Shown one piece after another: positions 40,302-45,283 of a stretch of DNA of 45,283 nt. The DNA comes from a virus. The notes under the pieces were generated by a model. That model made no database searches, was not told the origin of the DNA, and saw only the letters and a program-made list of their open reading frames with translations. The DNA is taken from the IMG/VR virus record IMGVR_UViG_3300045538_000405, positions 1 through 45,283 of that record, one strand, 5' to 3'. The first letter of the stretch is position 1, and every line of letters starts with the position of its first letter. A program made the position numbers and the translations under genes.

Positions 40302-42870
40302 AATAAGGAAGAAGTCTCCAATAATTGTATATCCAGGTTCATGTATTCAACAGAATCATGGAGAAGGTGTAGATGGTCACGGATATGTCATATGGAATCT
40401 CAAGACAAAAGCATATCGCCATCTGGACATAGGAAATGAATGTGGATTCTTTACTATAGACATAAATAAAGGAGTGTTGGTGACGGATATAAGTAACTTG
40501 CCGTCGAAAGTCAGACTACGAGTTCGTTGTCTGGAATCAGTAGCTACGGAAGTGAAAGAAGTGGTAGCCAGTATACGAAAAATTTCAGAGATAATTGAAA
40601 TTACATATGTGAGGGTCGATGCCGAACACGTGTCCACACCAAGTTCAATTGGAATAAAAGATTTAAACCTCACCGATCTGGACACAGTGGAATACCAAAA
40701 CGAGTTGATAAGTCAGTTTTTGAAGAAAAAAATTGTCGATGGAACCATGACGGATGAGATGTTGGCTTCTATTTTCAAAATTAACGAGATATACAATCAA
40801 CAAGTAGACCGAGAAAAGGTAGTCCGAAATATCAGATGGAAGCCGAAGATGTTCGAGTTCAGCAACATGTTCAGTTACGGTGAGGACAATACGATTGATT
40901 TTTCGAAGATGAAAGATGTTGTTGGAATCTTCGCTCAGAACGCTAGTGGAAAATCATCCATACTATCTGCTCTTAGCTTCTGTATATTCGATAAATGTGA
41001 CAGAGCTTTTAAAGCGACGCATATATTAAACTCGCAGAAAATGTCTTTCCGTTGCAAGTTCAATTTTGAGATAAATGGTGTGGATTTCTACATAGAGAGA
41101 ATAGGAAAGTCAGATAAGAAAGGAAATGTAAAAGTCGATGTTAAATTTTGGAAGGAAGTGGATGGCAAAGTAACCGAATTAAACGGTGAAGCCAGACGAA
41201 GTACGAACGATATGATACGGAGTTATCTAGGCACTTACGATGACTTCGTTCTTACCGTTTTGTCAGTTCAGAACAATAGATCGGGAAATTTCGTTGACAT
41301 GGGTCAGACGGAGAGGAAGGATTTACTCTCTCAATTCATGGGATTGAATATCTTCGATGAACTCTACCAACCAGCGTTGGAGAAACTTAAAGAGATGGAA
41401 GCTGAGATTAAAACTTATGTAAAATATGACACGACGGACGATGTAGATGAAATATCCAGAAAATTGAAAGTGGCCAATGAACAATCTGAGTTGGAGACTG
41501 TGGAGTGTTCCGCGTTGGTCATCGAACGGGATAGGTTGAACGCACAGATAATATCGATTACGGAGGGAATAGTTAAATTTACCGAAGAAATTTCCACTGA
41601 CATAGTCGCTCTTAGGTCAGCGGAATCTAAGTTGGTGAATTCTCTTGAGAACCATGAGATCTTAAAAAAGAAACTCGAATCGGAACTATCCGATATGAAA
41701 TCGGAACAAGATGATCTAAAAGACGGTTTGAAAAAATTCATTGAATCTGGAATAGAAAAACAATTCTCGGATGTCACTGCGCTCGATGCGGCTCGGTTGT
41801 CAAAGAAACACGAAATAGATAAGAAAAAAATATTCGTTACATCGAAGTTGGAGAAACTTTCCAAATTAGAGGAACATGAGTATGATCCCGAATGCAAGTT
41901 CTGCGTCAACAATGAATTCGTAAAAGACGCATTGGATGCAAAATCGACCATAGGTAAGGATAAAATAGACGCCGAGGCACTGTTGAAGGAATATGCTGTG
42001 ATAGAGAAGGGATTGGTAGATGCACCCAAGATAAAATTAGAATATTCAATATACAAGTCTCTGCCCGGTAAAATATCGGAATTGGACAAAAGAATATTCA
42101 ATTCAAATAGAGAACAATTGGTTTTACAGAATAAAGTGACGGTTGATACGAATTCCCTCAAAGACACAAGGGTTATGATAGACCGTTATCATAAACAAGA
42201 AGAATCGATAAAAAATAATTTAAAAATCGAGGAAGATAGAAAAGAGTTGGTTACTCAATTGAACTCAACGGTTCGTAAAATTTCCGATAAAACATCGTCC
42301 ATAAATGAAATTAACGTAAAGAAAGGTAAATTGGCATACGAGAAGGAGATTAAAGAATCTCTGGTCGCAAAAGTCAAATCATTAGAGTCGGGGGTCGTCG
42401 CATATCGACACTACGTCATGGCGGTATCACGAGATGGAATTCCATTCGATTTGATATCACAAGCAGTGCCTATTATAGAAAAGGAAGTTAACACTATATT
42501 GAGTCAGATAACGGAGTTTGGTATCAACATACTGGTAGACGGAAAGAACGTCCTTACTAACATCGTTTACAGTGATCGTTCATGGCCACTGGAAATGTCC
42601 AGTGGACTTGAGAGGTTCCTGACTTCCTTGGTTCTGAGGTCAGCTCTGATAAATATCTCAAATCTCCCACGACCGAACTTTATGGCCATTGACGAGGGAT
42701 TTGGGTGTGCTGATTCTGATAACCTGGCATCTATGAACGCATTGTTTTCTATATTAAAGACGCAATTCGATTTCATGTTCATAATAAGTCACTTGGATTC
42801 GATGAAGGACATGGTTGACAATACAATAGAGATTAAAAAGGAGAATGGATTCTCTAAAATAACAATGTGA
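40288..42870 (+). CDS. 46: gp46-like Rad50-family ATPase with N-terminal gp47 cap segment
   Basis: 860 residues. Residues 1-~175 (KKSPIIVYPGSCIQQNHGEG ... GYVIWNL) match the C-terminal capping part of gp47, and are thus fused to the ATPase. The Rad50/SbcC part starts at about 185: Walker A GIFAQNASGKSS (213-224), a long coiled coil, zinc hook C536xxC539 (PECKFCV), signature SSGLERF and Walker B FMAIDEGFG near the C-terminus. With gp47 it forms the MR complex. An in-frame TAA lies directly before ATG 40288, so the ORF is a separate start or reached by a +1 slip in the 14-nt overlap. Confidence 0.9.
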   Translation: MKTYKIRKKSPIIVYPGSCIQQNHGEGVDGHGYVIWNLKTKAYRHLDIGNECGFFTIDINKGVLVTDISNLPSKVRLRVRCLESVATEVKEVVASIRKISEIIEITYVRVDAEHVSTPSSIGIKDLNLTDLDTVEYQNELISQFLKKKIVDGTMTDEMLASIFKINEIYNQQVDREKVVRNIRWKPKMFEFSNMFSYGEDNTIDFSKMKDVVGIFAQNASGKSSILSALSFCIFDKCDRAFKATHILNSQKMSFRCKFNFEINGVDFYIERIGKSDKKGNVKVDVKFWKEVDGKVTELNGEARRSTNDMIRSYLGTYDDFVLTVLSVQNNRSGNFVDMGQTERKDLLSQFMGLNIFDELYQPALEKLKEMEAEIKTYVKYDTTDDVDEISRKLKVANEQSELETVECSALVIERDRLNAQIISITEGIVKFTEEISTDIVALRSAESKLVNSLENHEILKKKLESELSDMKSEQDDLKDGLKKFIESGIEKQFSDVTALDAARLSKKHEIDKKKIFVTSKLEKLSKLEEHEYDPECKFCVNNEFVKDALDAKSTIGKDKIDAEALLKEYAVIEKGLVDAPKIKLEYSIYKSLPGKISELDKRIFNSNREQLVLQNKVTVDTNSLKDTRVMIDRYHKQEESIKNNLKIEEDRKELVTQLNSTVRKISDKTSSINEINVKKGKLAYEKEIKESLVAKVKSLESGVVAYRHYVMAVSRDGIPFDLISQAVPIIEKEVNTILSQITEFGINILVDGKNVLTNIVYSDRSWPLEMSSGLERFLTSLVLRSALINISNLPRPNFMAIDEGFGCADSDNLASMNALFSILKTQFDFMFIISHLDSMKDMVDNTIEIKKENGFSKITM

Positions 42871-42874
42871 CACC

Positions 42875-42882
42875 TATTTATA
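42875..42882 (+). promoter_or_regulatory. Late-promoter-like motif TATTTATA
   Basis: Four nt before the ATG at 42887, in the same 15-nt context as at 34786. Confidence 0.65.
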
Positions 42883-42886
42883 GAGC

Positions 42887-45283
42887 ATGCATCGTGGTGC
42901 CTATAGTAAACGAAAGGTAAACTTGGTAAATGCGGATGTGGATATCGTGGATCCGTCTTACAGATCGACCTACTTCGTCCTGTCCGAATTGAATTCCACA
43001 TTTACAGCTGGAAAAAATTATTTCACTATAAATGGATCTCCTCTCTTAAAAAAGAACAGTCCAATCTCTCTTGAGATATTAGATTCATCAGGAACTCCAG
43101 TATACTATGAGACGGGCCGGGCGGGATATTTTTCTCGATTGGATTCCACTGACATTATAGTTTCCGCGCACGTAATGGATGATACCGCTGATGGATTCGG
43201 TTCGCTTACGTTGGTTGGAACGACCTCGGACAATAAATCCGTAAAATGGACATCCGTCATAAAAATAAACCCGACGTTGGATAACGACAGTCGTGTAATT
43301 TTTATCAAAAATCCAACTTTAAATACAAGTGAATTTCTTTCGTTTGTATTGAATGAAACGTGGACATCTGAAATACAGAATATTTTAACTACCTCGGGGA
43401 GTTTCACCACCGTTTCTCATTTACCATCGGTATACACTGACATAAAATCGGTAGATCTCAGAAAATCAGAAATAGATTATCGACTAAAGTCGACGACAGA
43501 TGATGGTTCCGCCCTAGTGCCATTCACCGAACAGAATGCGGATACTAAAATGGTTTTGCACATCCGTCGCATTTCGTATCTTGACAACGGTACTCTACGA
43601 ACCGCGGATATCAACACGACACAATCCGTATCAGTTGAGTCGGTTCTAAATGACACTGAGATTAAATTGGCAGAACCGATTTTGTATACGGCCAACGGCG
43701 TCACTCAGATTGTTCCGGTTGTATTAGGCGATTACATACAGACTTTTAATGGGACTGCTTATATAACATCATCCGGTCTTATTCAAGGTGGAAACCCCGA
43801 TGGCGATCCAGATCCTAATGTTTTTCTATTCAAACCAGTAGGATCCACGTCAGCATTTTTAAAAGAATCGTTTTTGGATATAACCTACCGTAACCTCAAA
43901 ACTTTAACGGGAAAGATACACCGACATAAAGTTTATCGTAGAAGTTTAAACAAAGCGTCGGAGTTTGAGTGTGTTTCGGACGAACCTTTGTTTGAAACGG
44001 AGACGGTGTTCGATAGTTCTACTGCAAACAGAACATTCTCCAGAATAGGAAAGTTCTTCAATCAAGATCACACCGATAGATATTTCCATACAAGTTCCGT
44101 TGATATGAATCTATCACAGAGTTCATCGGATGTATTGAATTCCGCTTTACTCACGCCGGGGAGTGAAAATGAAGATGGGTCGAAATATGTAATAATAAAA
44201 AACGATACATCTCTCGTAACATACTCTTCCTCACAAGAAACATACGTAAATTATAACGAAGAACAGTCGTTAATAAAAAGCGGTTCGGCATATGATTCAA
44301 ATTTCATTCAACTGTTCAATGGATCGGATTACCTAATGTCAGCTGATTTGGAAATTGCCAAATTAAATTCGACGAAGGAAGCCAAGTTGGTGTTTTACCT
44401 CACCGGTTCATATAATACATCCTCACAACAATCTTATTATGAGGAGGGAATGGGAATCAAACTTCACGAATACGTTTTGCCAATAGGAAAGTCAAGTGGA
44501 AAGTTTAGTGGAAAACATGACGGAAAAATTCTAAATTTTACACAAGACTGTTGGGGAACTCTCAAGATAGTTCCGATAAATATACTCACGGTCAGAATGA
44601 GCAACTTATCGCTTAAATCTTATGCTGAGTTTGGCTTCTCCCCCGATGTTTTCTCAACTAGAATTGTCTTTCCAGTAACAATAAAGAACGAACAATTCGA
44701 AATAAAATCAGAGTTTTTCGATGTAAATAGCAGATCTGTTTATTCTGGACTCAGAGGAGTGGTCAGTATAGATAGGAATGGAGAGACGTTATTCAAAAAC
44801 ATAACCAATTATCTAGTAACCGATTCTGAGACTATACGTTCTGTAATATCTTCTGGATCTCTGTCCGTGTCATCGTCTAGGGTAGAGGGTGGTTTGGGTT
44901 TTCAATCGGATGGAAATCGCGCCGCGATAACTGCTGTTGAGAGTTTCGTTGTTATGAGCGGGAGCGCATTTGACAGTGACCCATTCTTCGTGGCCGAACG
45001 TCAGTCTACGTCCAACAAGACATATGTAAAAGTAAGTGGAAGTTTTAAACTAACTGGCTCTTTTTACATAAAGGGCACGGATGAACGGATGTATGGGACG
45101 GCTAGTCAAGCTGATAGTTCCAGTTACGCTCACAAAGCAAGTAGTTCGTTGTCTTCAAGCGGAGCGAACAACGCGATGTCATCCAGTTGGTCGATAAGTT
45201 CGAGTTATGCTTACAAAGCAAGCAGTTCGTTGTCTTCAAGCGGAGCGAACAGCGCGATGTCATCTAGTTGGTCAATAAGTTCA
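42887..45283 (+). CDS. Large fibre-type virion protein (3' end outside window)
   Basis: Open for 799 codons to the window edge without a stop. MHRGAYSKRKVNLVNADVDI starts a long beta-rich part; Ser/Thr/Asn are abundant. The end carries Ser/Ala repeats (SQADSSSYAHKASSSLSS; SSSWSISSSYAYKASSSLSS), the same repeat type as in the two fibres at 9373 and 10668, in 81-nt units. Probably a distal fibre or appendage expressed late from TATTTATA. The C-terminal tip is not visible. Confidence 0.85.
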   Translation, partial: MHRGAYSKRKVNLVNADVDIVDPSYRSTYFVLSELNSTFTAGKNYFTINGSPLLKKNSPISLEILDSSGTPVYYETGRAGYFSRLDSTDIIVSAHVMDDTADGFGSLTLVGTTSDNKSVKWTSVIKINPTLDNDSRVIFIKNPTLNTSEFLSFVLNETWTSEIQNILTTSGSFTTVSHLPSVYTDIKSVDLRKSEIDYRLKSTTDDGSALVPFTEQNADTKMVLHIRRISYLDNGTLRTADINTTQSVSVESVLNDTEIKLAEPILYTANGVTQIVPVVLGDYIQTFNGTAYITSSGLIQGGNPDGDPDPNVFLFKPVGSTSAFLKESFLDITYRNLKTLTGKIHRHKVYRRSLNKASEFECVSDEPLFETETVFDSSTANRTFSRIGKFFNQDHTDRYFHTSSVDMNLSQSSSDVLNSALLTPGSENEDGSKYVIIKNDTSLVTYSSSQETYVNYNEEQSLIKSGSAYDSNFIQLFNGSDYLMSADLEIAKLNSTKEAKLVFYLTGSYNTSSQQSYYEEGMGIKLHEYVLPIGKSSGKFSGKHDGKILNFTQDCWGTLKIVPINILTVRMSNLSLKSYAEFGFSPDVFSTRIVFPVTIKNEQFEIKSEFFDVNSRSVYSGLRGVVSIDRNGETLFKNITNYLVTDSETIRSVISSGSLSVSSSRVEGGLGFQSDGNRAAITAVESFVVMSGSAFDSDPFFVAERQSTSNKTYVKVSGSFKLTGSFYIKGTDERMYGTASQADSSSYAHKASSSLSSSGANNAMSSSWSISSSYAYKASSSLSSSGANSAMSSSWSISS
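45122..45283 (+). repeat. Tandem 81-nt repeats in the fibre gene
   Basis: Unit 1 45122-45202 and unit 2 45203-45283, 27 codons each, only a few third-position and Asn/Ser differences. The window ends exactly at the end of unit 2, so more copies may follow. Confidence 0.9.

Noticed and set aside
41415-42167. 250-codon minus-strand frame
   Set aside because: Antisense to the coiled coil of the gp46-like protein; Ser-rich shadow of Lys/Glu-rich coding.

Overview
The window is a segment of a large contractile-tailed (T4-like myovirus) bacteriophage genome. The evidence is a T4-type late sigma factor (gp55-like), baseplate wedge proteins of the gp25 and gp6 families, a PhoH-like ATPase, an Mre11/Rad50-type gp47/gp46 pair, a zinc-finger/TOPRIM primase, a RuvC-like resolvase and several tail-fibre proteins with Ser/Ala-rich repeats. 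The host cannot be named from the sequence. Promoters are sigma70-like (TTGAC / TATACT), which argues against a Bacteroidetes host. The gp55 family and the Ser/Ala fibre repeats recall T4-like phages of aquatic bacteria.

Layout. (1) 1-3361: a GC-richer block of small genes of unknown function, most of them in promoter-gene cassettes. The promoter is TTGAC-N16-TATACT-like, and its -10 box ends only 6-9 nt before the start codon, so the mRNAs should be (nearly) leaderless. (2) 3359-3640: a gene-free stretch with four GC-rich hairpins behind the last promoter, then one lone minus-strand ORF. (3) 4103-7143: two long unknown proteins, one with an internal tandem duplication. (4) 7202-7584: a complete phage-encoded tmRNA (ssrA) with its own tag reading frame, behind an early-type promoter. 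(5) 7947-9344: two small conserved phage proteins and PhoH. (6) 9373-12131: two fibre proteins with tail-collar-like regions. (7) 12139-17962: a carbohydrate/modification island with a sialyltransferase-motif GT29-like enzyme, two paralogous GT-B/fucosyltransferase-like proteins, a 2OG-Fe(II) oxygenase, a radical SAM-SPASM protein and a GT8-like enzyme. (8) 17916-21091: an HD-domain protein, a membrane/coiled-coil protein, small proteins and the late sigma factor. (9) 21139-38049: the baseplate/tail module, including a 1521-residue baseplate protein and a 1002-residue FG-GAP-like protein with two dockerin-like Ca-binding loops. (10) 38076-42870: replication/recombination genes (resolvase, primase, gp47 nuclease, gp46 ATPase), with the gp47 cap domain attached to gp46. 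(11) 42887-end: a third fibre-type protein, cut by the window edge.

How the parts fit. Early genes, the tmRNA and the HD gene share one promoter type. Many structural genes instead carry an 8-nt motif of the form TAYTTATW directly in front of their start codons, a plausible late promoter read by the gp55-like sigma. Operon-internal genes more often have a Shine-Dalgarno sequence or overlap the gene before them. The modification island lies directly behind the Ser-rich fibre genes, so fibre decoration (hydroxylation and glycosylation) is an attractive but unproven reading. Functions of most small proteins are unknown.
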